A DNA stretch of 55,452 bases from an uncultured Chitinophagaceae bacterium (lineage in GTDB: Bacteria; Bacteroidota; Bacteroidia; Chitinophagales; Chitinophagaceae): NCBI GenBank assembly GCA_937873715.1, contig CALMYJ010000007.1, positions 1 through 55,452 on the forward strand, in the 5' to 3' direction. The notes under the pieces were generated by a model. The model was not told the origin of the DNA. It worked only from the letters and a program-made list of their open reading frames with translations, and did no database searches. The position numbers were made by a program, and so were the translations under genes. Below, one piece after another: positions 1-8,969 of this stretch. Each line of letters begins with the position of its first letter. Positions within the stretch are counted from its first letter, which is position 1.

Positions 1-1027
1 GGAATGGCGGAATGTGGTTTACCGCTTCTTCATACGAATAAGCAAAAGTCGGAACACCATCTTCACACTCAAACAATTGAAACGTGTTGTGGTCAATTAC
101 ATCCGTTGGCGTGGCTGTTAAGCCAAGCGTAATCGTATTGAAGTAATCAAGAATTTCCTGATAGGTATTGTAAATGCTTCGGTGGCTTTCGTCCACCACA
201 ATCAAGTCAAAGAAATGAGGACTTAAACTTTTTTCCTCATTGCGAATCACGTTCAACATGGTTGGATATGTTGAAACATAAATTCGTCTGTCGGTTGCAA
301 TTTCTTTTTCGCCTTGTTTTGGCCAGCGTGGTTCGTTGGGCAAATGCTCTTTGAATGCTTCCAGTGTTTGGTCACGGAGTGCAATTCTGTCAACCAGGAA
401 TAAAACCCGTTCTACCCAACCTGCTCTCATCAATGCATCCACCAAAGCAATGCAAGTTCTTGTCTTGCCTGTTCCTGTCGCCATTACCAATAAGAATTTG
501 CGTTTCCGTTTCTCAACGGCTTCCATCACCGCACGAATTGAAGCGATTTGATAATTCCGTCCTGCAATTTTGGTGTTTATGAGTTCACCTGCTAATTGCT
601 TTCTTGCTTTGCGGATGTAAGCATAGCGTTCAAGGTCGTCACGGGTCGGAAAACCATATACTTTTTTTGGTGGATAGTTGTCTAAGTCCCAAAAGTAAAT
701 GTCGTGTCCGTTGGTATAAAAGCAAAAAGGCAAGTCAACGCCTTGAGTTTGTTTGATGTTGTAGCAATATTGTTTGGCTTGTTCCCGTCCGAGTGCAGCA
801 TCCACCGAAGTCTTTTTAGCTTCAACAACTGCAAGCGGTTTGCCGTCTTTGCCCAATAAAACATAGTCGCTGTATTGGTGTCCTGCGTAGGGTGTTGCTG
901 GTTCTTCAACAACTGTCAAGTGAATATCAAATTCTTCAATTACCTGAGTTCGGTCAGTCACATTCCAGCCCGCTTGTTTTAATCGGTTGTCAATGATTTC
1001 TTTCCTTGTCAGTTTTTCGTTCTTCAC
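1..1027 (-). CDS. hsdR: Type I restriction enzyme R subunit (HsdR), N-terminal part, cut by window edge
   Basis: This is the motor and nuclease subunit of a type I restriction system, which translocates DNA using ATP and cuts unmodified DNA. Translating the minus strand from a GTG at 1027 gives 342 residues with no stop before the window edge. Residues 50-90 hold the PD-(D/E)xK nuclease signature: D54, then E69-A-K71, then the QAKQY motif at 83-87. A helicase domain follows with Walker A ATGTGKT (183-189), motif II DESH (279-282) and motif III LTATP near 302. The GTG start is chosen because an in-frame TAG lies four codons upstream (plus-strand 1037-1039) and no ATG occurs before about residue 168. 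No methylase or specificity gene is visible to the right, so hsdM and hsdS must lie to the left of the window or elsewhere. Codon choice (many CAA, GAC and TTG codons) looks different from the neighbouring genes, which fits horizontal transfer but was not measured. Confidence 0.93.
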   Translation of the reverse strand, partial: MKNEKLTRKEIIDNRLKQAGWNVTDRTQVIEEFDIHLTVVEEPATPYAGHQYSDYVLLGKDGKPLAVVEAKKTSVDAALGREQAKQYCYNIKQTQGVDLPFCFYTNGHDIYFWDLDNYPPKKVYGFPTRDDLERYAYIRKARKQLAGELINTKIAGRNYQIASIRAVMEAVEKRKRKFLLVMATGTGKTRTCIALVDALMRAGWVERVLFLVDRIALRDQTLEAFKEHLPNEPRWPKQGEKEIATDRRIYVSTYPTMLNVIRNEEKSLSPHFFDLIVVDESHRSIYNTYQEILDYFNTITLGLTATPTDVIDHNTFQLFECEDGVPTFAYSYEEAVNHIPPF

Positions 1028-1082
1028 TTTTATATGCTAAAGTTTAAAGTTGTTCAAAATACGTAAAAAACTTTTTCGTTGT

Positions 1083-1096
1083 CCGAAAGCTTTCGG
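1083..1096. repeat. Perfect 14-nt palindrome CCGAAAGCTTTCGG
   Basis: The sequence CCGAAAGCTTTCGG equals its own reverse complement. It lies 56 bases upstream of the hsdR start. It could be an operator for the restriction gene, a transcription-end hairpin or a dispersed short repeat. Nothing in the window decides between these. Confidence 0.45.
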
Positions 1097-1506
1097 GATG
1101 GGCAGGCTAAAATTTAGAAATGTTTGGAGGGAAAGGATACAGAGGAATATGTTTCGAAAGCTATTGGTATCGGCTTATTTTTTTGTTCGTTTTATTATAT
1201 CGTTTCAATGCATTTAGTTACCTGTCATAATGGTTTGAATGTGTTATTCGTTATATTCTTGTTTTCTGATTATTGTTACACTACTATCTTTTAGGATTAC
1301 AGATAATACTGCCCTGTACACTCACGCTGGCATGGCTAACCCTTTGTAGTACTGCTTTCATGTTTTGAAGATAAGTATTGCTTTGGGTATAATTTTTATG
1401 AAACCCAATAAAATATGCCCCGGCAAAATTTTACGCATTTTTCCAAATGGGATTCGCTGTTTTCTATCCACAAAAAGTGCAAAACTCACCAAACGCAATA
1501 CCTGTT

Positions 1507-1514
1507 TAGCTTTG
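1507..1514 (+). promoter_or_regulatory. Candidate nrdJ promoter -7 box (TAGCTTTG)
   Basis: TAGCTTTG matches the Bacteroidota primary-sigma -7 consensus TAnnTTTG exactly. It lies 130 bases before the nrdJ start. No clean -33 TTG is seen at the expected distance. A perfect DnaA box begins 18 bases downstream, around or just past the expected transcription start. Confidence 0.35.
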
Positions 1515-1531
1515 TGATTTGTACACATTTC

Positions 1532-1540
1532 TTATCCACA
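1532..1540 (+). promoter_or_regulatory. DnaA box TTATCCACA upstream of nrdJ
   Basis: TTATCCACA is an exact match to the DnaA-box consensus TTATnCACA. A second, one-mismatch site (CTATCCACA) lies at 1464-1472. Two same-strand sites 68 bases apart in front of a ribonucleotide reductase gene recall the DnaA control of nrdAB in E. coli. Applying that model here is inference. Confidence 0.5.
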
Positions 1541-1643
1541 ACTGTTAATATTTGCGCCTTCTGATTTTGAGGTAGTTCGGATATTTTCGTTTGCCTTATT
1601 CATAATTTCTTAACCTGCTTACTAACCCACCCATATACAGATT

Positions 1644-4600
1644 ATGCCTAAAAAAACTAACACTGTAAAAGGCCTGCAGTTCAGCCGGCACTTTACAAAG
1701 GAGGGTGTATCTCCTTACGACATGTTTGCGTACGATTACCGCACTTCTGTTATTAAAGACCCCAGCGGTAAAGTGGTATTCCAGATGGATAATGTGGAAG
1801 TACCAAAACAATGGAGCCAGATTGCAACCGACATACTGGCTCAAAAATATTTTCGCAAGGCAGGGGTGCCTCAGCCCGATGGCAGCACCGGCAGGGAAAC
1901 CAGTGTAAAGCAGGTAGCACACCGCATGGCACACTGCTGGCGTATATGGGGTGAAAAGTATGGGTATTTTGCTTCAGAAAAAGATGCACAAATTTTTTAC
2001 GACGAACTGGCTTACAGCATCCTCAACCAGGCCTGCGTACCCAACAGTCCGCAATGGTTTAATACCGGCCTGCATGCCGTGTATGGCATTACCGGCAAGC
2101 CACAAGGGCATTATTATGTAGACCCAATTGATGGTGAACTGAAAAAATCACAAAACGCCTACGAACGGCCGCAACCTCATGCCTGCTTTATCTTAAGCGT
2201 GGATGATGATTTGGTAAATGAAGGCGGTATTATGGACCTGTGGGTACGTGAAGCCAGGATTTTTAAATACGGCAGTGGGGTGGGTACCAACTTCAGCAGC
2301 ATTCGTGGCGAAGGCGAAAAACTCAGCGGTGGCGGTACCTCCAGCGGCCTGATGAGCTTTTTAAAAATAGGCGACCGTGCCGCAGGTGCCATCAAAAGCG
2401 GTGGTACCACCAGGCGTGCTGCCAAAATGGTTTGCCTCGATTTAGATCATCCCGAAATACTGGAATTTGTAAACTGGAAAGTAGAAGAAGAAAATAAAGT
2501 AGCTGCCTTAATTGCCGCCGGCTATCCCAGCGATTATGAAGGCGAAGCTTATCGTACTGTAAGCGGACAAAACAGTAACAACTCGGTACGTGTGCCCAAC
2601 AGCTTTTTTAAAGCATTGGATGAAGATGGCGAATGGGAACTGAAAGCCCGTAGCGATGGCAGGGTAATGAAAACAGTAAAAGCCAGGGATTTGTGGAAGC
2701 AGGTAACTTATGCTGCCTGGAAATGTGCCGACCCCGGCATCCAGTACGATACCACTATCAACGAATGGCATACCTGCCCCGAAGGCGGCTCCATCCGTGC
2801 CAGCAATCCCTGCAGCGAATACATGTTTTTGGATAATACCGCCTGCAACCTGGCATCGGTAAACCTGCGCCGCTTTTTTGATGAAGCCACAAGCCAGTTT
2901 GATGTAGCCGGCTTTGAATATACCTGCCGCCTGTGGACAGTGGTGCTGGAAGTATCGGTGCTGATGGCACAGTTCCCTTCAAAAGAAGTGGCACAACTAT
3001 CCTACGACTACCGCACCCTTGGCCTCGGCTATGCCAACCTCGGCTCTATGCTGATGGTAAGCGGCATTGCTTACGATAGTGAAGAAGCAAGGGGCATTGC
3101 AGGCGCTATTACGGCAATCATGACGGGCATTGCCTATAAAACATCTGCTGAAATGGCTGCCATACTCGGCGCTTTTAGCAAGTATGAAGAAAATAAAAAA
3201 CACATGCTTCGTGTAATGCGCAACCACCGTGCTGCTGCTTATGATGCACAGGATGCGTACGAGGGTCTGCAGATAAAACCCGTTGGCATCAACGCAAAAT
3301 ACTGTCCTGATTATTTATTGAAATCGGCCTGCAAAGCCTGGGATGAAGCCGTGCAGTTAGGCGAACAGTATGGCTACCGCAATGCACAAACCACCGTGAT
3401 TGCCCCTACCGGCACCATTGGGCTGGTAATGGATTGTGATACTACCGGCGTGGAACCTGATTTTGCCTTAGTGAAATTTAAAAAACTCAGTGGTGGCGGT
3501 TATTTCAAAATCATCAACCAAAGTGTGCCGGCTGCCCTGCGCCACCTTAAATACAGCGAAGAAGAAATTAACGCTATCGTAAATTATGCCAAAGGCCATG
3601 CTACTTTAAATGGTGCACCTTATATCAATACTGAATCGCTTTTAGCCAAAGGCTTTACCAAAGAAGAGCTGAACAAAGTAGAAGCCTCTTTAGGCAGCGC
3701 CTTCGAAATAGGTTTTGTGTTCAACGTATTTACATTTGGCGAAGCCACCCTGCAACGCCTGGGCTTTGCTCCGGAACAATACAACGATTTTGGCTGGAGC
3801 CTGCTGGAAGCCCTCGGCTTTACCGACGAACAAATAGAAGCGGCTAACACTTACGTATGTGGTACTATGACAGTGGAAGGTGCCCCTTACCTTAAAGCCG
3901 AGCACTTGCCGGTATTTGATTGTGCCAATAAATGCGGCCCCAAAGGCGAACGGTATATACATGCCAGCGGCCATATCCGTATGATGGGCGCTGCACAACC
4001 CTTCCTGAGTGGCGCCATCAGCAAAACCATCAACCTGCCCAATGAAGCAGCGGTTGAAGAAATTGCCGAATGTTACCGCCTCAGTTGGGAGCTTGGCCTT
4101 AAAGCCAATGCCCTGTACCGTGATGGCTCTAAACTGAGCCAGCCGCTGAGCAACAAATCGGACAAGAAGAAAAAAACAACAGAAGAAAAAGAAGCCGCAG
4201 CCGAAACTGAAGCTATAGCACCTGTTGCCGATCAGCCGCAGATTGTAGATATGAGCAAGCTCACTATCGATGAGTTGCTGGAAGAAGTAAGCAAAAGGGT
4301 ACAAAGCAGTCCGGATACGGTATTAAAAGGCCGCCTGGCAAAAATTGTAGAACGTAAAACACTGCCGGCAAAACGTCGTGGCTTTACACAAAAAGCAAAA
4401 ATCAACGGGCAGGCCCTGTTCCTCCGCACCGGCGAATACAGCGATGGCACCGTAGGCGAAATATTTATTGATATGGCCAAAGAAGGCGCTACGGTACGCA
4501 GTATGCTCAACTGCTTTGCCATTGCCATCTCTATCGGCCTGCAATATGGTGTACCGTTAGAAGAGTTTGTAGAAAAATTTGTATTCACCCGGTTTGAACC

Positions 4601-4991
4601 GGCAGGCATGGTAGATCATCCCAATATCAAAACCACCACTTCCATTATCGACTTTATCTTCCGTTCACTGGCTTACGAATACCTGGGCCGTACCGACCTG
4701 GTGCATGTGCTGGATAAACCCGAAGTGGAAAACCTGGGCGAACCCTGGGACGAAAGCACACCCACCATTGGCGAACGCAAGCCCGAACTGAGCGAAGTAA
4801 GGGTGATTGCTGCTTCGCCTGCTGCACAGCCATCAAAAGCTAAAGTGGCCACCTCACTGGATGCGGTAAATGCAGCGGCTAAAAATATGCAGAGCGATGC
4901 ACCCACCTGCAACACCTGTGGCCATATCACCATCCGCAGCGGTACCTGCTACAAGTGCCTCAACTGCGGCAACAGTATGGGCTGCAGCTAA
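1644..4991 (+). CDS. nrdJ: Adenosylcobalamin-dependent (class II) ribonucleoside-diphosphate reductase
   Basis: This cytoplasmic enzyme reduces ribonucleotides to deoxyribonucleotides by radical chemistry, using coenzyme B12 rather than a separate radical-generating subunit. The 1115 residues match the long NrdJ form. The finger-loop motif NPCSE places the conserved Asn, Cys and Glu at N388, C390 and E392. The redox cysteine pair is probably C181 (PHACF) and C401 (TACNL). A nucleotide-handling segment reads APTGTIG. After the catalytic barrel comes a charged low-complexity linker (about 830-860, Lys/Glu/Ala-rich), then a TSCPD-type domain (about 912-1005). The tail has six cysteines (C1089, C1092, C1102, C1105, C1108, C1114), presumably metal-binding and/or passing electrons to the active site. 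The gene stands alone, with DnaA boxes upstream and a clear terminator downstream. The start is the only sensible ATG, and the N-terminal sequence is typical of the family. Confidence 0.97.
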   Translation: MPKKTNTVKGLQFSRHFTKEGVSPYDMFAYDYRTSVIKDPSGKVVFQMDNVEVPKQWSQIATDILAQKYFRKAGVPQPDGSTGRETSVKQVAHRMAHCWRIWGEKYGYFASEKDAQIFYDELAYSILNQACVPNSPQWFNTGLHAVYGITGKPQGHYYVDPIDGELKKSQNAYERPQPHACFILSVDDDLVNEGGIMDLWVREARIFKYGSGVGTNFSSIRGEGEKLSGGGTSSGLMSFLKIGDRAAGAIKSGGTTRRAAKMVCLDLDHPEILEFVNWKVEEENKVAALIAAGYPSDYEGEAYRTVSGQNSNNSVRVPNSFFKALDEDGEWELKARSDGRVMKTVKARDLWKQVTYAAWKCADPGIQYDTTINEWHTCPEGGSIRASNPCSEYMFLDNTACNLASVNLRRFFDEATSQFDVAGFEYTCRLWTVVLEVSVLMAQFPSKEVAQLSYDYRTLGLGYANLGSMLMVSGIAYDSEEARGIAGAITAIMTGIAYKTSAEMAAILGAFSKYEENKKHMLRVMRNHRAAAYDAQDAYEGLQIKPVGINAKYCPDYLLKSACKAWDEAVQLGEQYGYRNAQTTVIAPTGTIGLVMDCDTTGVEPDFALVKFKKLSGGGYFKIINQSVPAALRHLKYSEEEINAIVNYAKGHATLNGAPYINTESLLAKGFTKEELNKVEASLGSAFEIGFVFNVFTFGEATLQRLGFAPEQYNDFGWSLLEALGFTDEQIEAANTYVCGTMTVEGAPYLKAEHLPVFDCANKCGPKGERYIHASGHIRMMGAAQPFLSGAISKTINLPNEAAVEEIAECYRLSWELGLKANALYRDGSKLSQPLSNKSDKKKKTTEEKEAAAETEAIAPVADQPQIVDMSKLTIDELLEEVSKRVQSSPDTVLKGRLAKIVERKTLPAKRRGFTQKAKINGQALFLRTGEYSDGTVGEIFIDMAKEGATVRSMLNCFAIAISIGLQYGVPLEEFVEKFVFTRFEPAGMVDHPNIKTTTSIIDFIFRSLAYEYLGRTDLVHVLDKPEVENLGEPWDESTPTIGERKPELSEVRVIAASPAAQPSKAKVATSLDAVNAAAKNMQSDAPTCNTCGHITIRSGTCYKCLNCGNSMGCS

Positions 4992-5021
4992 CACAAGCGA
5001 ACAACACAACACAATAACAAT

Positions 5022-5058
5022 ACGCCGCTCAATTTTTTGAGTGGCGTTTGTTTTTTTA
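5022..5058 (+). terminator. Rho-independent terminator of nrdJ
   Basis: An 11-bp stem (5022-5032 with 5037-5047, one G-U-type mismatch) encloses a TTTT loop and is followed by a run of T with one G (5048-5057). It sits 31 bases after the nrdJ stop codon. Confidence 0.85.
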
Positions 5059-5172
5059 TCATACCGGCATACGCACTTTGGGCAGCATCGTTGCGTCGCA
5101 ATCCTTTCATCAGCATCACTTGTGGCAGCATATACTGCTACAAAATGGCCATGCAGGTAAGGCAACATGCCT

Positions 5173-5180
5173 TAAATTTG
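5173..5180 (+). promoter_or_regulatory. Candidate promoter -7 box (TAAATTTG) of the AsmA-family gene
   Basis: TAAATTTG fits TAnnTTTG exactly and ends seven bases before the ATG at 5188. Transcription would then begin at or next to the start codon, giving a leaderless or nearly leaderless message. A 6-bp inverted repeat (TAAGGC at 5158-5163, GCCTTA at 5169-5174) overlaps the box. No -33 TTG is evident. Confidence 0.35.
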
Positions 5181-5187
5181 TTGCACA

Positions 5188-8100
5188 ATGAAAACACACT
5201 TCAAGTCTTATCTCTTAAAAGCCCTTAAAATAACCGGTATCACCCTCGGCAGTATTTTGCTGCTGCTGTACCTTTTGCCCTTACTGTTTCCGGGCAAAAT
5301 AGGCGATAGTGTAAAAAGCTGGGCCAATAATAACCTGGATGGTGAAGTGCGTTTTTCAAAACTTAAACTGTCTTTCTTCAGTCATTTTCCATCGCTAACG
5401 GTGTCCTTATACGATTTTTGTTTAAAAGGCTCGGCACCCTATAAAAGCGATACGCTGGTGGCAGCAAAGGAAATCGCTTTTGGTATTAACCTTAAGCAAT
5501 TGATTTTTGACAGTAAAGTGCATATCGATAAAATTTTTGTGTCGGATGCCCTGATGCAGGTGCTGGTAAACGAAAATGGTGAAGCCAATTATAATGTATA
5601 TAAATCAACAGCCGATAGCACTGTTAGCACCGATACCTCCGGCACGGCCATGAAGTTGGAAAAAATCAGCATTAGCAACAGCCATTTTATTTACAACGAC
5701 TCATCCAGCACAGTATACATTGATGCCTGGGGGTTTAACTATACCGGCACAGGCGATTTAAGCGAAGCCGTTTTTGATTTGCACAGCCGCCTTAATGTGG
5801 ATGCTGCCAGTTTGTATTATGATGGGGAGCCCTATCTCAAAAATAAAAAGCTGAGGGCCCAACTGGTTACTAAAATCAATACCAATTCATTATCATTTGT
5901 TTTTGAAAAAAATGATTTGCGTATTAATAAACTCCCGGTAAAGTTTATCGGCCGGTTTGATTTTTTGAACAATGGCTACAACCTCGATTTTACCGCTAAT
6001 TCAACCAACAGTAAGTTAGATGATTTTGTAACGGCATTGCCGCCGCAGTATTTGCAGTGGCACGATAATACCACCATTAAAGGCACTACCGACCTGCTGC
6101 TAACGTTGAAGGGTAAGTACATTGTTAGCGAAAATATCATGCCCGAGCTGGCTTACAGCATGAGTATAAGGGACGGTTATATCAAACATGCCGGTGCGCC
6201 GCTGCCTGCCTCCAATATTGTTTTGGATTTTAATACCAGGCTGCCTTCACTCAATACCGACAGCCTGCAGGTAAATATTGATACCCTCTATTTGAATGTA
6301 GAAAAAGATTATGCCAGTGCTATGCTGCATACCGTGGGGTTGGCTAATCCGCACATCAATGCCAGGGTAAATGCCAGCCTCGATTTAGAACAATTGGATA
6401 AAGCACTCGGACTGCCCGGTGTTGCGCTGAAAGGCAGGAGCAGCCTTAGTTTTAACGCTAATGGCTTGCTGGCTTCCGGCCCCAACCCCAACAGTATCCG
6501 GCACGAAAATGTTTTACTTAGCATTCCGGCATTTTCACTTGAGGCAAAACTGAACAACGGGTATCTCAAATACGATTCGCTGCCACAGGCCATCAGCAAT
6601 ATCCAGTTGGATATGAAAATGGCTTGCCCCGATAATGATTACCGCAATATGATTTTTGCTATTAACAATATCGGTGCCGTGGCTTTAAACAATTTTATTA
6701 AAGGGCATATCCATATCAGCAGCCTGGAAAAAATGTTGGTAGATGCACAATTGAAAAGCAGCATTAACCTGGCAGAGATAAAAAATATGTATCCCATAAA
6801 AGATATTGATCTCAAAGGGATGCTCCAAATAGATGTACAGAGCAAAGGACAATATGATGCGACATCGAAAAAATTTCCAACTACGGTGGCAAGTTTCAAT
6901 CTTAGTGATGGCAGTATTAAAACGGCCTATTATCCTAACCCGGTTAGCAAAATCGAGGTAAAAGCAAAAGCTACTAATACCGATGGCACACTTAAAAGCC
7001 AGGATTTTATAATTGAACCGGCTTCGCTTGAATTTGAGGGCGGTCCTTTTGTGCTGCAGGCGGCCTTTAAAAATTTTGAGGATATCGCTTATGATGTTAA
7101 AGCCATTGGCGTACTGGATATAGAACGGATATACAAAGTGTTTGCACAAAAAGGTACAGATGTAAAGGGCTACATTAAAGCCAATCTGCGGATGCAGGGC
7201 AGGCAAAGCGATGCCGTAAGCGGCCGGTACAACCGGCTGAATAATGAAGGTACGCTTGAAGTAAAAGATATTGCCCTTACTACCGAATACCTTCCAAAAC
7301 CATTTGTAATTAAAGAAGGTTTATTCGCCTTCAGGCAGGATAAAATGTGGTTTAATAATTTTAAGGCAGCTTATGGACAAAGCGATATGCAAATGAATGG
7401 CTGGCTGCAAAATGTGTTGAATTATGCGTTAACCGATAATGGGATTTTAAAGGGGCAATTCAACCTGAATTCAAACTATTTTAATGTGGATGAATGGATG
7501 GTTTACGCTGCTGAACCTATGGCAGATAGTACAACTACTTCAGTTGCCGCAACAGAATCAGGGGTAGTATTTATACCCAAAACGCTTGACCTTGCGATTA
7601 ATGCCCATGCCAGGCAGGTGGCATTTAACAGCCTTAATGTAAGTAATGCACAGGGTAGCCTGTTGCTGAATAATGGCACACTGTATCTGAAGCAAACCGG
7701 CTTTGATATAATTGGCAGTAAAACTATTATGGATGCCCGTTATACTGCCGAAACGCTTAACAGGGCTGCATTTGATTTTAAAGTGGATGCCAAAGATTTT
7801 GATATTAAAAAAGCGTACGATTCTATAAAGCTGTTTAGGGAAATGGCCACTGCTGCAGGCAGCGCCCAGGGTGTTGTATCACTTAACTATGCTATAAAAG
7901 GGAAGCTGGATGGTAATATGCAGCCCATTTATCCCTCTCTCGAGGGCGGTGGTGTGTTATCGGTGCAAAAAGTAAAACTAAAAGGCTTTAAACTGCTGAA
8001 TGCCGTAAGCCGCAGCACCGGTAAAGACAGTATTGCCAACCCCGATGTAAGTAAGGTGGATATTAAAACTACAATCAAGAATAATGTAATTAACCTGCAG

Positions 8101-8322
8101 CGGTTTAAGATAAAAGTATTTGGTTTCAGGCTGCGTACCGAGGGGCAAACCAGTTTTGATGGGAGGCTGAAACTTAGGATGCGCCTGGGTTTGCCGCCAT
8201 TTGGTATTTTTGGCATACCCATGAGGGTAACCGGCACGCAGGATAACCCTAAAATAAAACTGGGCCGTGGCGATTCGGAGGAACTGAGTGAAATAGAATA
8301 CAGGGAAGAAGAAGGGCAGTAA
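5188..8322 (+). CDS. AsmA-family envelope protein
   Basis: This is a large inner-membrane-anchored protein of the AsmA group, related to TamB and YhdP. These form long beta-groove bridges across the periplasm and are implicated in phospholipid transport to, or homeostasis of, the outer membrane. One N-terminal membrane segment (about 12-33, LGSILLLLYLLPLLF) is followed by the family opening in which SFFSHFPSLTVSL is characteristic, with about 1000 residues of beta-rich repeats after it. The C-terminus has the AsmA-type stretch FRLRTEGQTSFDGRLKLRMR and the GTQDNPKIKLG ending seen in Bacteroidota members, then an acidic tail. The length of 1044 residues is normal for Bacteroidota AsmA proteins. 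It is transcribed convergently with zapA, with only seven bases between the stops. The substrate is unknown, and the family name is more certain than any specific role. Confidence 0.9.
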   Translation: MKTHFKSYLLKALKITGITLGSILLLLYLLPLLFPGKIGDSVKSWANNNLDGEVRFSKLKLSFFSHFPSLTVSLYDFCLKGSAPYKSDTLVAAKEIAFGINLKQLIFDSKVHIDKIFVSDALMQVLVNENGEANYNVYKSTADSTVSTDTSGTAMKLEKISISNSHFIYNDSSSTVYIDAWGFNYTGTGDLSEAVFDLHSRLNVDAASLYYDGEPYLKNKKLRAQLVTKINTNSLSFVFEKNDLRINKLPVKFIGRFDFLNNGYNLDFTANSTNSKLDDFVTALPPQYLQWHDNTTIKGTTDLLLTLKGKYIVSENIMPELAYSMSIRDGYIKHAGAPLPASNIVLDFNTRLPSLNTDSLQVNIDTLYLNVEKDYASAMLHTVGLANPHINARVNASLDLEQLDKALGLPGVALKGRSSLSFNANGLLASGPNPNSIRHENVLLSIPAFSLEAKLNNGYLKYDSLPQAISNIQLDMKMACPDNDYRNMIFAINNIGAVALNNFIKGHIHISSLEKMLVDAQLKSSINLAEIKNMYPIKDIDLKGMLQIDVQSKGQYDATSKKFPTTVASFNLSDGSIKTAYYPNPVSKIEVKAKATNTDGTLKSQDFIIEPASLEFEGGPFVLQAAFKNFEDIAYDVKAIGVLDIERIYKVFAQKGTDVKGYIKANLRMQGRQSDAVSGRYNRLNNEGTLEVKDIALTTEYLPKPFVIKEGLFAFRQDKMWFNNFKAAYGQSDMQMNGWLQNVLNYALTDNGILKGQFNLNSNYFNVDEWMVYAAEPMADSTTTSVAATESGVVFIPKTLDLAINAHARQVAFNSLNVSNAQGSLLLNNGTLYLKQTGFDIIGSKTIMDARYTAETLNRAAFDFKVDAKDFDIKKAYDSIKLFREMATAAGSAQGVVSLNYAIKGKLDGNMQPIYPSLEGGGVLSVQKVKLKGFKLLNAVSRSTGKDSIANPDVSKVDIKTTIKNNVINLQRFKIKVFGFRLRTEGQTSFDGRLKLRMRLGLPPFGIFGIPMRVTGTQDNPKIKLGRGDSEELSEIEYREEEGQ

Positions 8323-8329
8323 AGCAGGC

Positions 8330-8614
8330 TTACAAAACCTTATCGATTTGTTCTTCCATTTTTAAGAGGGCATCGGCAAATTCTTTTTCGAGGGCAGGGT
8401 TGCTGTTGCCACTGTTTTGTGTGGCATACCAAATAGTAACCATAGCGATATAATCCTGCATGTCTTTGCCGGCGAACAGCGTTTTAAATTCCAAGATTTT
8501 TTCGTTGATGATTTTAACGGTACGGCGTACAGCCTCTTCATCGGCCGGGTTGGTTTTAATGCGGTAAGTGCGGTCGCCAATAACAATATTGATGGGGATT
8601 AATGCTTCTGCCAT
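8330..8614 (-). CDS. zapA: Cell division protein ZapA
   Basis: ZapA bundles FtsZ filaments at the division site. The 94-residue protein has the family layout: an N-terminal beta strand region (IPINIVIGDRTYRIKTNPADE), then a helix with the VRRTVKIINEKI pattern, then the conserved DYIAMVTIWYA segment near 53-64, and a C-terminal helix that would form the coiled-coil dimer. It starts 27 bases after the preceding coiled-coil gene and is probably the last gene of a pheT-led transcript. That order (pheT, small coiled-coil protein, zapA) is one I recognise from other Bacteroidota. Confidence 0.92.
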   Translation of the reverse strand: MAEALIPINIVIGDRTYRIKTNPADEEAVRRTVKIINEKILEFKTLFAGKDMQDYIAMVTIWYATQNSGNSNPALEKEFADALLKMEEQIDKVL

Positions 8615-8641
8615 AATGGTTTGCTTTAATTGCTGTAAGGG

Positions 8642-8929
8642 TTACTCACCCAGTAAAGCAATACATTTATCAATGTCCTTAATATAGCGGCTCAGTTGTT
8701 TGTCAAAAGTTTTTTTATCTGCTTCAGTCATTTGCCCCATCGCAGATTTTAAAATACTTACCTGCTGCCGTAGCTGCTCTGTTTCTGCAGTATCCCTTTG
8801 CCGGGCAATACGCATATCGTTAGCTTCCTGGTGCAGGCGCTCATTTTCTTTTTGCAAAGCCTGGTATTGCTTCAGCAATTGCTGCAGCTTGCTTTTTACC
8901 CGTTTAATATCGTTTTCCAATTCAGCCAT
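8642..8929 (-). CDS. Small coiled-coil protein, possible ZapB-like partner of ZapA
   Basis: This 95-residue protein is almost entirely one predicted coiled coil. Residues 5-70 show regular heptads rich in Leu, Gln, Glu and Arg (LKQYQALQKENERLHQEAN). A shorter helix with KKTFDKQLSRYIKDIDKCIALL closes it. There is no signal peptide or membrane segment, so it should be cytoplasmic. It lies between pheT (40-base gap) and zapA (27-base gap) on the same strand. The company of zapA and the ZapB-like shape suggest a division-ring or FtsZ-associated role. That is inference from context; short coiled coils cannot be assigned by similarity alone. Confidence 0.8.
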   Translation of the reverse strand: MAELENDIKRVKSKLQQLLKQYQALQKENERLHQEANDMRIARQRDTAETEQLRQQVSILKSAMGQMTEADKKTFDKQLSRYIKDIDKCIALLGE

Positions 8930-8969
8930 AATCTTAAACCTTAAACACTACACCTTATACCCTCTATCT

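Larger units (their letters stand above)
1028..1643. other. Divergent intergenic region between hsdR and nrdJ
   Basis: No convincing gene is present in these 616 bases. The region is AT-rich and must hold the divergent control signals of hsdR and nrdJ. Visible elements are a perfect 14-nt palindrome (1083-1096), a -7-type promoter box (1507-1514) and two DnaA-box-like sites (1464-1472 and 1532-1540). I looked for a cobalamin riboswitch because nrdJ is B12-dependent, and found no B12-box-like sequence. Confidence 0.6.

Noticed and set aside
1028..1643. Cobalamin riboswitch in front of the B12-dependent nrdJ
   Set aside because: No B12-box-like sequence or matching helices were found, and a riboswitch would not be expected to repress an enzyme that needs the cofactor.
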